From Gracilaria gracilis (taxonomy: Eukaryota; Rhodophyta; Florideophyceae; Gracilariales; Gracilariaceae): 64,000 nucleotides of DNA. Below, in pieces: positions 63,657-64,000 of this stretch. The notes under the pieces are model-generated. The model was given only the letters and a program-made list of their open reading frames with translations. It had not been told where the DNA came from and ran no database searches. Numbering within the stretch: the first letter of the stretch is position 1; every line of letters starts with the position of its first letter. The stretch is taken from assembly GCA_030374805.1 (NCBI GenBank), contig JARGSG010000029.1, forward strand, positions 186,001 to 250,000. The letters run 5' to 3'. The position numbers and the translations under genes are program-made.

Positions 63657-64000
63657 CTTATCACACAGCCTCTTTTATGCCATATAAAACCTCTTCGACA
63701 GCGTCCTCTCTCCACCTTTCAACCCTCCACCCTCCATCTTCTCCTCAGCAACCAAAGTAATAATATAACCACTCCGCGTGAATTCAAACTATCCCACACC
63801 ATTAGGATCTCCACTGTCCCAAACGCCCTCTCTTTTGTGATCACAATTCTCGCCACACTCTGCCGCACTCATCAAACCTCTGCTCTTTGTATTGGCCATC
63901 CTACTCGCAGGATACTTAGTCCGTGGTCGCACTATGACTTACACCAAGACTACCACCACTTGCAAATGCAATTGCATCGTAATCAGTCCGTACCGCTCCC
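63657..64000 (+). pseudogene. Broken second copy of the Cys-rich membrane gene, runs off window
   Basis: Follows 42814-43150 closely: TATA box TATAAAA at 63683-63689, CT-rich leader, then the coding start. The ATG of the intact copy is AGG here (ACACCATTAGGATC), and a small deletion in the CCGAGCTCTTTGCCG region shifts the frame. Later words (ATTGGCCATCCTACTCGC, TGCAATTGCATCGTAATCAG) are still clear. The promoter upstream is split by copia and mariner. Probably non-functional, unless a downstream ATG outside the window is used. Confidence 0.8.

Overview
This window looks like nuclear DNA of a eukaryote with compact, apparently intronless genes and heavy transposon load. Host gene content (a starch-binding CBM20 protein, a DUF1399/glycine-rich GRDP-type protein, a VTT/TVP38-type membrane protein with a transit-peptide-like N-terminus) and the mixture of Ty3, copia, piggyBac and Tc1 elements would fit a red alga of the Chondrus type. 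This is inference; no marker in the window proves the species. By my count about two thirds of the 64 kb is transposable-element DNA.

Layout. 1-7.3 kb: left-truncated Ty3/gypsy element A on the minus strand, next to a decayed RT-RNase H retroelement (7.3-10.5 kb, minus). 11.3-13.6 kb: host GRDP/DUF1399 gene (+), with one frameshift and a Gly-Cys tandem-repeat tail. 14.8-16.0 kb: CBM20 gene (-) with a TATA box. 17.7-17.9 kb: small C2H2 zinc-finger gene (-). 18.6-33.4 kb: a MITE abutting a piggyBac-like transposon. Both use CTAG target duplications, and the piggyBac transposase gene is split by an 11.4-kb Ty3 chromovirus (element B) with perfect 5-bp target duplications. Element B also carries a long antisense ORF. 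33.4-35.7 kb: broken duplicate of the CBM20 locus. 36.6-39.2 kb: large secreted PKD/PA14-like/IPT/beta-propeller protein (+). 40.2-41.2 kb: VTT-domain protein (-). 43.0-43.7 kb: TATA-driven gene for a membrane-anchored Cys-rich protein (+). 45.3-64 kb: a second copy of this last locus, whose promoter has been split by a Tc1/mariner element (itself holding Ty3 element C with 1.9-kb LTRs) and by an intact copia element with identical 136-bp LTRs. The broken gene copy resumes at 63.66 kb and runs off the window.

The strongest results come from exact boundaries. Removing element B plus one TTGAT restores a continuous 697-codon piggyBac frame. Removing the mariner and copia restores a promoter that matches the undisturbed paralogue at 42.8 kb base for base around both insertion points. 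Less certain but interesting are the CTAG target preference of the piggyBac family, the antisense ORFs in two unrelated Ty3 elements, and a palindromic motif shared by three copies of a dispersed upstream repeat.
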